A stretch of DNA of 64,000 nucleotides from assembly GCF_037076555.1 (NCBI RefSeq), contig NZ_AP029023.1:1674001-1738000 (forward strand). The letters are read 5' to 3'. The position numbers and the translations under genes were made by a program. Each line of letters starts with the position of its first letter. Within the stretch, counting starts at the first letter, position 1. A model generated the notes under the pieces. It did no database searches. It had not been told where the DNA came from and saw only the letters and a list, made by a program, of their open reading frames with translations. This stretch comes from Methylophilus sp. DW102 (lineage in GTDB: Bacteria > Pseudomonadota > Gammaproteobacteria > Burkholderiales > Methylophilaceae). This document shows positions 1 through 8,170 of this stretch, in pieces.

Positions 1-1
1 C

Positions 2-982
2 CGGGCGCTGGATTGGATGCACGACGCTGTGGCCTTGGTCAACCAGCAAGGCACGCCTCAACTGATCAGCAATATTTGCCGTCACCGGCAAGCAGTCATG
101 CTCAATGGACAAGGCAATACGCAACATATCGTATGTCCGTTGCATCGCTGGACATACGACCTGAGCGGACAATTGCTCGGCGCCCCGCATTTTGAGCAAA
201 CCCCTTGCCTGCACCTTGAAAAACAATCCCTGACAGAATGGCAAGGCCTGCTTTTTAAAGCGAACGAGACCACCGCCAAACAAAAAGGTCTGGAGATTAG
301 CCAGGTGTTAAAAACGCTTGGTTGCAAGCAAGACTTTGACTTCACCGGCTATTATTTTGATTCGGCGATTGTGGATCACTATGATTTCAACTGGAAGACT
401 TTTATCGAAGTCTACCTGGAAGACTATCATGTAGGCCCCTTCCACCCTGGCCTGAACCAGTTTGTTGATTGTGGTGAACTGCACTGGGAATTTGGCGAAC
501 ACTACAGTGTACAAACCGTGGGCTACAAACCACTGCCAGATTACAGCCTGTCGCCAGTCTACAAGCATTGGCAACAAACGGTCACCGATTACCAGCAAGG
601 CACCGCGCCTAAATACGGCGCCATCTGGTTCGTCATGTATCCTTTCCTGATGATCGAGTGGTACCCCAATGTGTTGGTCGTCTCGCACATCATCCCGACC
701 GGCGTCGAGTCCTGCAAAAACGTGGTCGAATTTTACTATCCAGAAGATATTGCGCTGTTTGAACGTGAGTATATCAAAGCGCAGCAAGCGGCCTATTTTG
801 AAACCGCAGTAGAAGACAAAGAAATCTGCCAGCGTATGCAGGATGGCCGCAAAGGCTTGTATCTGCTAGGTAAAGATGAGCGTGGCCCCTATCAGCACCC
901 GATGGAAACAGGACTGGAACACTTCCATCAATGGTATCGCCGCCAGATGGAACCGCATCTACCCGCCCACTTGCCACGCTAA
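2..982 (+). CDS. Rieske non-haem iron oxygenase alpha subunit (5' partial)
   Basis: The reading frame is open to the left edge, so the start lies outside the window. Near the visible N-terminus is a Rieske [2Fe-2S] site: Cys-x-His (CRH), about 16 residues, then CPLH, matching CxH...CxxH. Further on, NWKTFIEVYLEDYH followed by PFHPGL has the arrangement of the mononuclear iron ligands (two His plus a later carboxylate) of ring-hydroxylating oxygenase catalytic domains. The family uses electrons from a reductase to hydroxylate aromatic rings or demethylate amines and ethers. The substrate cannot be read from the sequence, and no reductase or beta subunit is visible downstream. The next gene, an EamA permease, follows on the same strand with little or no gap. 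Confidence 0.85.
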   Translation, partial: RALDWMHDAVALVNQQGTPQLISNICRHRQAVMLNGQGNTQHIVCPLHRWTYDLSGQLLGAPHFEQTPCLHLEKQSLTEWQGLLFKANETTAKQKGLEISQVLKTLGCKQDFDFTGYYFDSAIVDHYDFNWKTFIEVYLEDYHVGPFHPGLNQFVDCGELHWEFGEHYSVQTVGYKPLPDYSLSPVYKHWQQTVTDYQQGTAPKYGAIWFVMYPFLMIEWYPNVLVVSHIIPTGVESCKNVVEFYYPEDIALFEREYIKAQQAAYFETAVEDKEICQRMQDGRKGLYLLGKDERGPYQHPMETGLEHFHQWYRRQMEPHLPAHLPR

Positions 983-1008
983 CCGAACATCCATCTTACT
1001 GTTTCCGC

Positions 1009-1908
1009 TTGAAAAAACCACCTTCCCCACGCTCCTGGCACCCCAAACATTGGCAGCTGGGTAGCTACTGGATGTTGCTGGCAGGCTTGGGGTTTGCCAT
1101 CATGGGCGCATTTGTCAAAGCAGGCGCAGCACGCTTCACCACCAGTGAACTGGTGTTTTACCGCTCAGCCTTTGGCTTTGTGATGATTGCCGCCATCGTT
1201 TATGGTCAAGGCAAGCAGATAAAAACACCACTACTCAATATGCAGTTACGCAGGGCCGGCGTGGGGTTCACGGCCTTGCTGCTATTTTTCTATGCCATCG
1301 CGCATTTACCGCTGGCCACAGCCATTACACTCAATTACACCTCACCTATGTTCCTCGCCCTGCTCTCCCCCTGGCTGCTCACAGGTGACCAGCCACTGAC
1401 GCGCCAACAGCGATTGAGGCTTAATCTATGCGTGGTGGGAGGCTTTATTGGCATTTGCCTGCTCTTGCAACCCACATTCCATCGCGAGCAATGGCTGGCC
1501 GGAGGCGTCGGCCTGCTCTCAGGCATTGGGGCAGCGCTCGCCTATGTCCACGTCAAACAACTGGGGATACAAGGCGAACCCGACTGGCGTACCGTCTTTT
1601 ACTTCACACTGTTGTGCACGATTGCCAGTGGCGGCTGGATGTTGATCGACCATGTCACCCCCCTACGCTGGCAAGACCTGCCATTATTGTGCGGTCTCGG
1701 CCTGTCGGCAACCCTGAGCCAACTGGCGCTTACCCGCGCTTACCGCACAGGCAACACCTTGACGGTGGCAAGCATGGCTTATAGCACCATCGTCTTTGCC
1801 ACCCTGCTTGGGATGCTCTTCTGGGCAGAAGCCCTGAGTCTGCTTGAAACAGCAGGCATGCTGCTGATTATCGCCTTTGGTGTTTTAAGTACCCGCAGCC
1901 GCGCTTAA
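1009..1908 (+). CDS. EamA/DMT-family permease
   Basis: This inner-membrane protein of about 300 residues has around ten hydrophobic segments in two repeated halves, as in the drug/metabolite transporter (EamA) superfamily. Segments such as LLAGLGFAIMGAFVKAG, FTALLLFFYAIAHLPLATA and the C-terminal LLIIAFGVL are typical. An ATG at 931 would overlap the Rieske gene by about 50 bp and add a non-hydrophobic leader. The TTG at 1009, or the ATG at 1072 just before the first membrane helix, is more likely. No start has a clear ribosome binding site. The substrate is unknown. A strong hairpin terminator follows at 1946. Confidence 0.8.
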   Translation: MKKPPSPRSWHPKHWQLGSYWMLLAGLGFAIMGAFVKAGAARFTTSELVFYRSAFGFVMIAAIVYGQGKQIKTPLLNMQLRRAGVGFTALLLFFYAIAHLPLATAITLNYTSPMFLALLSPWLLTGDQPLTRQQRLRLNLCVVGGFIGICLLLQPTFHREQWLAGGVGLLSGIGAALAYVHVKQLGIQGEPDWRTVFYFTLLCTIASGGWMLIDHVTPLRWQDLPLLCGLGLSATLSQLALTRAYRTGNTLTVASMAYSTIVFATLLGMLFWAEALSLLETAGMLLIIAFGVLSTRSRA

Positions 1909-1945
1909 AGCCATCCCAAGGCCTTACCCTCTCCCAAAGTGCAAT

Positions 1946-1980
1946 AAAAAAGTCATTCTTATTGCTAAGAATGACTTTTT
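1946..1980. terminator. Bidirectional hairpin terminator
   Basis: A perfect 15-bp inverted repeat (AAAAAGTCATTCTTA / TAAGAATGACTTTTT) with a 4-nt loop lies between the convergent EamA permease (+) and the LuxR-type regulator (-). A-rich and T-rich arms allow it to act in both directions. Confidence 0.85.
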
Positions 1981-2012
1981 ATTAAAGACCTAAGCTGGTT
2001 TTAATTGAGCGC

Positions 2013-2645
2013 TTATGGCTCCAGCAAGCCACAACGCATGGCAATCAGCGCAATCTCGGCAGAGTTTTGTGCGTTGAGTTTTTGTTTGATGTTATACAGG
2101 TGCGTGCCCACGGTACGCGGACTCAAAAACAAGGTTTCAGCAATCTCGTTGGTGGATTTGCCTCGCGCCAGCGACATAAACACTTCAAACTCACGTTCGC
2201 TGAGCACATCGACCGGATTTTGCTCACCTGATAATTGCTGAATCGCCATTTGCTGGGCCACGCTGGCTTCAAGATACTTTTTGCCTTGTGCCACACTGCG
2301 GATGGCTTTGATCAACTCTTCCGCCGCACTGCGTTTGGTGACATAGCCCATCGCACCGGCATTTAGCACGCGCTTGGGATGCACGGAGTCTTCATGTGCA
2401 GACAGTACAAGGATACGCGCGTGGCTGTCTTTGGCGAGAATCCGCTCAATCGCCTCCATGCCGCCGATACCAGGCATGGTGATATCCATCACCACCACTT
2501 GCGGATGATGCTCCTGATAGGCCTTGATGGCTGCCTCGCCGCTTTCAGCCTCAGCAATCACCTTGATATCCTGGTCGGACTCCAGCAACATTTTAAAACC
2601 CATCCTGACCACGGCATGGTCATCCACCAGCATTACACTAATCAC
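2013..2645 (-). CDS. LuxR/NarL-type response regulator
   Basis: The 210-residue protein has an N-terminal receiver domain with acidic pair D8/D9, phospho-acceptor D54 (VVMD), S82 and K104, then a LuxR helix-turn-helix beginning LSEREFEVF and containing STNEIAETLFLSPRTVGTHL. It is the expected output partner of the histidine kinase 17 bp upstream on the same strand. Translation begins at a GTG preceded by GGGGAGA about 6 nt away. In methylotrophs, MoxX/MxaB-type regulators of this build pair with MoxY-type kinases to control methanol oxidation. That assignment is inferred here from the kinase. Confidence 0.93.
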   Translation of the reverse strand: MISVMLVDDHAVVRMGFKMLLESDQDIKVIAEAESGEAAIKAYQEHHPQVVVMDITMPGIGGMEAIERILAKDSHARILVLSAHEDSVHPKRVLNAGAMGYVTKRSAAEELIKAIRSVAQGKKYLEASVAQQMAIQQLSGEQNPVDVLSEREFEVFMSLARGKSTNEIAETLFLSPRTVGTHLYNIKQKLNAQNSAEIALIAMRCGLLEP

Positions 2646-2662
2646 ACTTGTCTCCCCTTTAT

Positions 2663-4000
2663 TTATGCTGATTGTATAGGCAACCGAACTTCCAGGGTGG
2701 TTCCACGGCCAGCATCTGGCTGCGAAACTACTTTAAATTGCCCATGCAATGCTTGTACACGTTCACGCATGCCCAGCAAGCCAAAATGCTTGGTCTGGTC
2801 CACGTTGTCGATATGCATCCCCACGCCATCATCACAGATCATCAGGCGCAAGCCATCCTTATCCAGCAGCAAATGCACATTGATACATTGTGCATGCGCG
2901 TGCTTGATGGCGTTATTCACCGCCTCTTGCACAATGCGGTAAAGATTGATGTTCACATTCTCGCCCATGGGCTGAAACTCGCCAGAGACATGCAGCTGTA
3001 TGCTTAATTCTGGATGCTGCGCCTGGTAACCAGATATCATATCGCGCAAGGTTTCCACCAGGCCCATATTATCCATGGCGGCCGGACGTAACTGGCGGAT
3101 GATATTGTGCATGCCGTCGTAAATATGGTTGGCCGCCGCCACGATGGTCTGCGCATTGGCGGAGATATCAGGCGTGGTCGCCTTGGTTTTGTTCACAATA
3201 GCCACGGCAAAGGTTTTGATCGCGGTCACATACTGGCCGAGCTCATCATGCAGCTCACGCGCCAGGCTGCGCCGCTCGTCTTCAATATGCTGCTGTATCA
3301 GTTGCGTGAGCTGGCGGTTTTGCTCCAACTGGCGCTCGGCATCCAGCGAGACAGCCATCTGGTTCAAGCTTTGGCCAATACGGTCAAACTCGGGCAAAGA
3401 GAAGCGCTCCAGGCGCGTTGTCAAATCACCCTGCTCTATGCGGTTAATCGCACGCAAAATATGCCTGACCGGGCGCAAGGCATGACTCAGCAAGCCATAT
3501 ACCAGCAAGTTGAGCAGCACAAAAAAACCAATGCCCATAATCATCAATTGCCGAAACCCGGACCAAGCCTCCCGAATCGAGCCTTCTGCACTGGAGTGAA
3601 CAATCAGCACCCCATACCGCACGCGGCGCGTCACGGTTTCGACCTTGGGGGCCACCAGACGTACAAACCATTGTGGCGGGATGACCTCAGATTTAAAAGT
3701 GGAGCCGGGAGAAAGATACAACGGGTTATTGGCGTAGTCATACAACTCAATCCGGCTGCTGCGCACATAGCCCAAAGAGCGTAAAAAGTCCTGCAACACA
3801 TAATGCGTCGGCCCCAGGCTGGGATTCATGGCAGAACTGACAATCACCGTATCGAGCAATTGCACCGTTACCCGCGTAGCCGCCTCCACCCGCTCACGAA
3901 TACTGTCTTTGGTGTCGCGCACCAACACCACGCCTGCCGCGACCAAAAAAGCCAGCGACAGCATGGTGACTAAAAGATTTAACCTGAAACGTAAACTCAT
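2663..4000 (-). CDS. MoxY/MxaY-like sensor histidine kinase
   Basis: A membrane-bound sensor kinase of about 445 residues. TM1 lies near residues 8-28, a periplasmic domain of about 120 residues follows, and TM2 is near 151-171. Then come HAMP, a HisKA_3 dimerisation domain with RELHDELGQY (phospho-acceptor about H251), and an HATPase domain ending in FGLLGMRERVQALHG. The periplasmic part, with PPQWFVRL and a later YGVLIVHSSAEGSIREAW stretch, resembles the LapD/MoxY N-terminal domain. The ATG at 4000 starts just before TM1; a TTG at 4021 would add seven residues. It is co-transcribed with the LuxR-type regulator downstream. The signal is unknown, and a role in methanol-oxidation control is inference. 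Confidence 0.88.
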   Translation of the reverse strand: MSLRFRLNLLVTMLSLAFLVAAGVVLVRDTKDSIRERVEAATRVTVQLLDTVIVSSAMNPSLGPTHYVLQDFLRSLGYVRSSRIELYDYANNPLYLSPGSTFKSEVIPPQWFVRLVAPKVETVTRRVRYGVLIVHSSAEGSIREAWSGFRQLMIMGIGFFVLLNLLVYGLLSHALRPVRHILRAINRIEQGDLTTRLERFSLPEFDRIGQSLNQMAVSLDAERQLEQNRQLTQLIQQHIEDERRSLARELHDELGQYVTAIKTFAVAIVNKTKATTPDISANAQTIVAAANHIYDGMHNIIRQLRPAAMDNMGLVETLRDMISGYQAQHPELSIQLHVSGEFQPMGENVNINLYRIVQEAVNNAIKHAHAQCINVHLLLDKDGLRLMICDDGVGMHIDNVDQTKHFGLLGMRERVQALHGQFKVVSQPDAGRGTTLEVRLPIQSA

Positions 4001-4091
4001 GGAGAGTGATGATAATCGCAATTGCCCTATTAGACTTTAACTACCGCGCATTCTCACAGCGTAAAATCATTAAATTCAACCAATCCGGCGC

Positions 4092-4904
4092 TTAGTCTTT
4101 AATCTTCAAAGCATCCCATTCCTTGGGTTTAGGCGGGTAAGCCAATGGCAGTTGGTTCAGCGTCTCCAGCAACAAACGTGAAATCAGCAGATTGCGGTTG
4201 GTTTTGGAATTGGCCGGGATCACGTACCAGGGCGCATGTTCGGTAGAAGTGGCTTGCAAGGCAGACTCATACGCTTGCATATAATCCTCCCAAAGCGCCC
4301 GCTCCTCCAGGTCTTTTGGATTAAATTTCCAATGCTTAGTCGGTTCATCCAGACGCTCTTGCAGGCGCTCCTTTTGCTCTTCTTTCGAGATATGTAAAAA
4401 ACACTTGATCAGTGTCGTGCCCGTCTCGGTCAACATACGCTCAAAATCGTTGATTTGCTGATAACGGCGCTTGCATTCCACCTCATCAATCCAGCCATGC
4501 ACCTTCACAACCAGCACATCTTCATAATGACTACGGTTAAAAATCACCAACTCACCGTTTGCCGGCACCTGCGCATGCACCCGCCATAAATAATCATGCG
4601 CCAGCTCATCAGCGCTAGGCGCTTTAAAACTCGCCAGACGAATGCCTAACGGGTCACAAGCACTGAACACATGCTTCACTGTGCCATCCTTGCCGCTGGT
4701 ATCCATGCCCTGCAACAGCAAAATCACCTTATGCTTGCCCTCAGCATGCAAAATATCCTGCCGCGCATTAATTGCCTCAGTCAGTTTTGCCAACTCGGCC
4801 AAATCCTGCGCTTTATCTTCACTCCGCGCTGAGCGGTCATCGGGAGAATATTGCTTGAGGGAGAATTTTTTAGGGTTGACGCGGTATTTTTCCAGCTTTT
4901 CCAT
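4092..4904 (-). CDS. ppk2: Polyphosphate kinase 2 family protein
   Basis: PPK2 enzymes move phosphate between polyphosphate and nucleotides in the cytoplasm. The protein (270 residues from the ATG at 4904) has the Walker A loop GMDTSGKDG at residues 66-74 and the Walker B region VIFNRSHYEDV at 120-130, both diagnostic. A TTG further upstream would add 14 residues; the ATG fits the family length and has AGG about 7 nt before it. Subclass (AMP, ADP or either) cannot be decided by eye. It lies downstream of the DUF3883 gene on the same strand with a 95-bp gap. Confidence 0.93.
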   Translation of the reverse strand: MEKLEKYRVNPKKFSLKQYSPDDRSARSEDKAQDLAELAKLTEAINARQDILHAEGKHKVILLLQGMDTSGKDGTVKHVFSACDPLGIRLASFKAPSADELAHDYLWRVHAQVPANGELVIFNRSHYEDVLVVKVHGWIDEVECKRRYQQINDFERMLTETGTTLIKCFLHISKEEQKERLQERLDEPTKHWKFNPKDLEERALWEDYMQAYESALQATSTEHAPWYVIPANSKTNRNLLISRLLLETLNQLPLAYPPKPKEWDALKIKD

Positions 4905-4999
4905 GAGGCCTGCCAAGATGACAAAATCACAAGCAGTGTATCTCAAGCTGAGAGGGTTGCAAAAGGTAGAGACAACTTAGGATCACAACGCATTGCTCC

Positions 5000-5755
5000 C
5001 TACTCGGCTAAATTACACTCCCATGCCAACGGAGAAAAGCTAAATTTCTGACGCATTTCACGTCCCGTAAATACGTGAAGCTGGGGAGAGCGTCTTGCCA
5101 TACAGACAATGTAAATAAACCATTCGGAGTTTTCATCAGCAAATTTTGACTCATTTCTAGTGATAAAAAACCTGGGCTCTGGGTTGTCAGTTCCCTTTAC
5201 TTCAATGAATCTAGTAACTGTATCTTTTATTGCCAAAAGATCGTACCCTAGATTCTCGTTTTGACGGTCATCTACTTGAAAACCATCTTTCTTGAGAGAG
5301 TTAGTTACATGCTTAATGGCAGCATCCTCGATCTCTTTTCGAGTTGCAGCATCAGGAAAACCTCCGCCGATCATAGCAATTTTGGGCTCCTCAACGGACG
5401 CTAAGAACAAAACGCCTGCGACCTCCTCAGGCTTTCGATTGCCAAGATGATATTCAATCGTTTCTTTGTCATATCTGATTTCGGTGGTGCGAAACAGACC
5501 AAGATACTCCCACTTATTGACACCACGTTTAACATAAGCGGGCACAACGGCTCCTGACTCTAAAAAGAGTCGCGCCCTTCCCTCAACCCTAGGACCTTTT
5601 CCAAATACGACTGCATCAGGAGCATCGGGATTCAAATCCATACGAAGTGCCAAACCCTTCACTACATTCAGCTTAGTTCGAATGTAATCGTCTCCACCAG
5701 CTGTTAGTTTCGCAAGCTCTTGAGTGGTAATAGTCTTAGACAATCGGTGCTCCAT
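5000..5755 (-). CDS. DUF3883 (NOV C-terminal-like) putative modification-dependent nuclease
   Basis: A 251-residue protein of two parts. The first 110 or so residues include GRARLFLESGAVVPAYVK and NKWEYLGLFR, a pattern seen in SRA-like modified-base readers of ScoMcrA-type proteins; this match is weak and by eye. The C-terminal half has GYDLLA, about 10 residues, then FIEVKGT, the D...ExK arrangement of PD-(D/E)xK nucleases and of the DUF3883/NO VEIN C-terminal domain, followed by FFITRNE and FIYIVC. This suggests a compact type IV-like restriction protein, but function is unproven. It stands alone, is more AT-rich than its neighbours, and is preceded by a very AT-rich spacer (5760-5890), hinting at acquisition. 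Confidence 0.65.
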   Translation of the reverse strand: MEHRLSKTITTQELAKLTAGGDDYIRTKLNVVKGLALRMDLNPDAPDAVVFGKGPRVEGRARLFLESGAVVPAYVKRGVNKWEYLGLFRTTEIRYDKETIEYHLGNRKPEEVAGVLFLASVEEPKIAMIGGGFPDAATRKEIEDAAIKHVTNSLKKDGFQVDDRQNENLGYDLLAIKDTVTRFIEVKGTDNPEPRFFITRNESKFADENSEWFIYIVCMARRSPQLHVFTGREMRQKFSFSPLAWECNLAE

Positions 5756-5939
5756 GAAAACTATAACGCTTCTATTTTTTGCATACTTTAAAGCAAATAT
5801 TACATTTTATTTATATATGCTTGTATAAACACTTATAGTTAAATCTATTAGCACTCACAAAAAATTTAACTTTTTATACAAAAGGTAGATTAGTTATCCG
5901 AAAGCACTTCTAAAGCTTAAGCTGTGCGTGCTTCCTAAT

Positions 5940-5970
5940 AAAAAACGCCAGCATAACACTGGCGTTTTTT
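5940..5970 (-). terminator. Hairpin terminator of typA
   Basis: A perfect 12-bp stem (AAAAAACGCCAG / CTGGCGTTTTTT) with a 7-nt loop sits 15 bp beyond the typA stop. On the minus strand it ends in a run of T. Confidence 0.9.
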
Positions 5971-5984
5971 ATACTGAGCAGAGC

Positions 5985-7793
5985 TTAGTCTTTAGAAGCA
6001 CGTTTACGCTCGTGCTCTAACAGGTAGCGTTTACGCAGACGGATGGTTTTTGGTGTGATTTCGACCAATTCGTCATCGTCAATAAACTCTACGGCACTTT
6101 CCAGGCTTAGCGAGACTGGCGGGATCAAACGCACCGCTTCGTCTGTACCAGAAGCACGTACGTTTGTGAGTTGTTTGCCCTTGATCGGGTTAACGACCAG
6201 GTCATTGTCGCGGCTATGAATACCGATGATCATGCCTTCATACAGTCGGTCGCCTGGGCTAGAGAACATTTTGCCGCGATCTTGCAGCTTCCATAAGGCA
6301 TAGGCAACGGCCTCACCTTGTTCAGCTGAAATAAGTACGCCATTACGACGGCCTGGCATGTCTGCTTTTACCGGGGCATATTCGTCAAAAATATGCGCCA
6401 TCAACCCTGTACCACGGGTTAAGGTTAAGAACTCACCTTGGAAACCAATCAGGCCGCGTGCTGGGATGCGGTATTCCAAACGTGTGCGACCGTTACCATC
6501 AGATTCCATGTTAGTCATTTCACCGCGACGACGGCCTAACTCCTCCATGACCGCGCCCTGATTTTCATCTTCAACGTCTACAGTCAGGATTTCATAAGGC
6601 TCACATTTTTCGCCATTGATTTCTCTGAACACAACGCGTGGTTTACCTACAGCAATTTCAAAGCCTTCACGACGCATGTTTTCCAGCAAAATGGTCAGGT
6701 GCAACTCACCACGACCAGACACACGGAAAACATCGGTGTCTTCAGTATCTTCAACGCGCAAAGCCACGTTAACCAACAACTCTTTGGTTAAACGATCACG
6801 AATTTGACGTGAGGTGATGAACTTACCTTCAGTCCCTGCTAATGGTGAGGTATTGACCATAAAGTCCATGGTCAAAGTCGGCTCATCTACGCCCAGATGT
6901 GGCAAACCAACAGGTTTGTCGCGATCACAGATGGTGAAACCAATACCGATTTCTTCGATCCCTGAAATGATCACAATGTCGCCTGCTTCGGCTTCTTCAA
7001 CCGGCACACGCTCCAAACCTCTAAAACCGAGCACTTGGTTAATACGGCCTTGTGCGACCTGTTCATCTTCGCGCATCACTGCTACGACTTGGCCTGGCTT
7101 GATACGACCATTAGTGATACGACCAACGCCCAAACGACCTGTATATGTCGAATAGTCCAAGGCTGAAATTTGCAATTGCAATGGAGCATCGCTGTTGCCT
7201 TTTGGCGGCTCAACGTGACTCAAAATCGTTTCAAACAAGGCACGCATATTGTCTGAAGGATTTTTCAGGTCCAGCGTTGCAAAACCATTCAAGGCAGAGG
7301 CATAGACCACAGGGAAGTCTAATTGCTCATCCGTTGCACCCAAATTGGCAAACAAATCAAAAGTGTGGTTGATCACCCAATCCGGACGGGCACTTGGACG
7401 GTCTACCTTGTTAATCACGACAATAGGCTTCAAACCTAGTGCCAGTGCTTTCTTCGTCACGAAACGGGTTTGTGGCATGGGGCCGTCAACGGCATCCACC
7501 AACAGCAATACGCCATCCACCATACCCAATACACGCTCTACCTCACCACCAAAGTCGGCGTGGCCCGGGGTATCAACGATATTGATATGCGTGCCTTCAT
7601 ACGTTAAGGCGGTGTTTTTGGCCAAAATGGTAATGCCACGCTCTTTTTCGAGATCATTGCTATCCATCACACGCTCAGTCACCGCTTGGTGTGAGGCAAA
7701 AGTACCTGACTGTTGAAGTAGCTTATCGACCATGGTGGTTTTACCGTGGTCAACGTGGGCGATAATTGCGATATTTCTTAAATTGCGTGCCAT
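5985..7793 (-). CDS. typA: GTPase TypA/BipA
   Basis: TypA is a ribosome-associated translational GTPase related to EF-G, needed for ribosome assembly and growth at low temperature. G-domain motifs are clear: AHVDHGKTT (G1), DTPGHADFGGEVERV (G3) and NKVDRPSARPDW (G4). After domain II come the EF-G-like domain V and the TypA-specific C-terminal domain (RGLIGFQGEFLTLTRGTG, RKRYLLEHERKR). The ATG at 7793 gives MARNLRNIAIIAHVDHG and 602 residues, the usual length; an ATG four codons upstream is possible. It is a single gene ending in a strong terminator. Confidence 0.97.
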   Translation of the reverse strand: MARNLRNIAIIAHVDHGKTTMVDKLLQQSGTFASHQAVTERVMDSNDLEKERGITILAKNTALTYEGTHINIVDTPGHADFGGEVERVLGMVDGVLLLVDAVDGPMPQTRFVTKKALALGLKPIVVINKVDRPSARPDWVINHTFDLFANLGATDEQLDFPVVYASALNGFATLDLKNPSDNMRALFETILSHVEPPKGNSDAPLQLQISALDYSTYTGRLGVGRITNGRIKPGQVVAVMREDEQVAQGRINQVLGFRGLERVPVEEAEAGDIVIISGIEEIGIGFTICDRDKPVGLPHLGVDEPTLTMDFMVNTSPLAGTEGKFITSRQIRDRLTKELLVNVALRVEDTEDTDVFRVSGRGELHLTILLENMRREGFEIAVGKPRVVFREINGEKCEPYEILTVDVEDENQGAVMEELGRRRGEMTNMESDGNGRTRLEYRIPARGLIGFQGEFLTLTRGTGLMAHIFDEYAPVKADMPGRRNGVLISAEQGEAVAYALWKLQDRGKMFSSPGDRLYEGMIIGIHSRDNDLVVNPIKGKQLTNVRASGTDEAVRLIPPVSLSLESAVEFIDDDELVEITPKTIRLRKRYLLEHERKRASKD

Positions 7794-8170
7794 GTGAACT
7801 GCCATCTGTTTGGAAAGGGCGCGATTTTATCACAAATCAACTAAATAATTGACTTTTAAAATAAAATGGATATACTGCGAGCAACTTTAAAGCGTTGCTG
7901 GTGCTCTACTAGCCCAATACGTTTTAAATTCATTGCCCTGACCTGTCGATAACTCGCGAATTTTTGAGGTTATCATCTTTAGATGAAGTCTTGATGACAC
8001 CATCTTCTTTTATCGGTTAGTGGCCATGCCCAAGCGCCGGTAAAAGCAATCCATTCCTGATTTTGCTTTCGCTCAGCAAGTACTACATGCGCACTTTGTG
8101 CAATGTAATTGACTGGCTTTGCATTTGCTTTACTAGCGCCCTTTTTAATTGTTGATGAAAGGGACATTCC
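7794..8170. other. Intergenic region between typA and rhlE
   Basis: This 377-bp divergent spacer carries a good sigma-70 promoter on the plus strand (7849-7876) and, beyond it, nearly 290 nt before the rhlE start. That stretch holds small inverted repeats: GCAAC...GTTGC near 7880, GATAAC...GTTATC at 7948-7974, and CATCT-TT-AGATG at 7974-7985. It reads as a structured 5' leader. A 62-codon frame on the minus strand (7979-8167) was not accepted as a gene. Confidence 0.5.
7849..7876 (+). promoter_or_regulatory. Sigma-70 promoter for rhlE
   Basis: TTGACT (7849-7854), a 16-bp spacer and TATACT (7871-7876) closely match the consensus. Transcription would start near 7883 and run into the first DEAD-box gene, giving an untranslated leader of about 285 nt. 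Confidence 0.65.

Noticed and set aside
3107..3784. Long open frame antisense to the MoxY-like kinase
   Set aside because: It is a shadow of the kinase coding sequence with no domain and no ribosome site.
7979..8167. 62-codon frame on the minus strand in the rhlE leader
   Set aside because: No ribosome binding site, no recognisable domain, and it lies antisense to a promoter-driven leader. The composition alone is not convincing.
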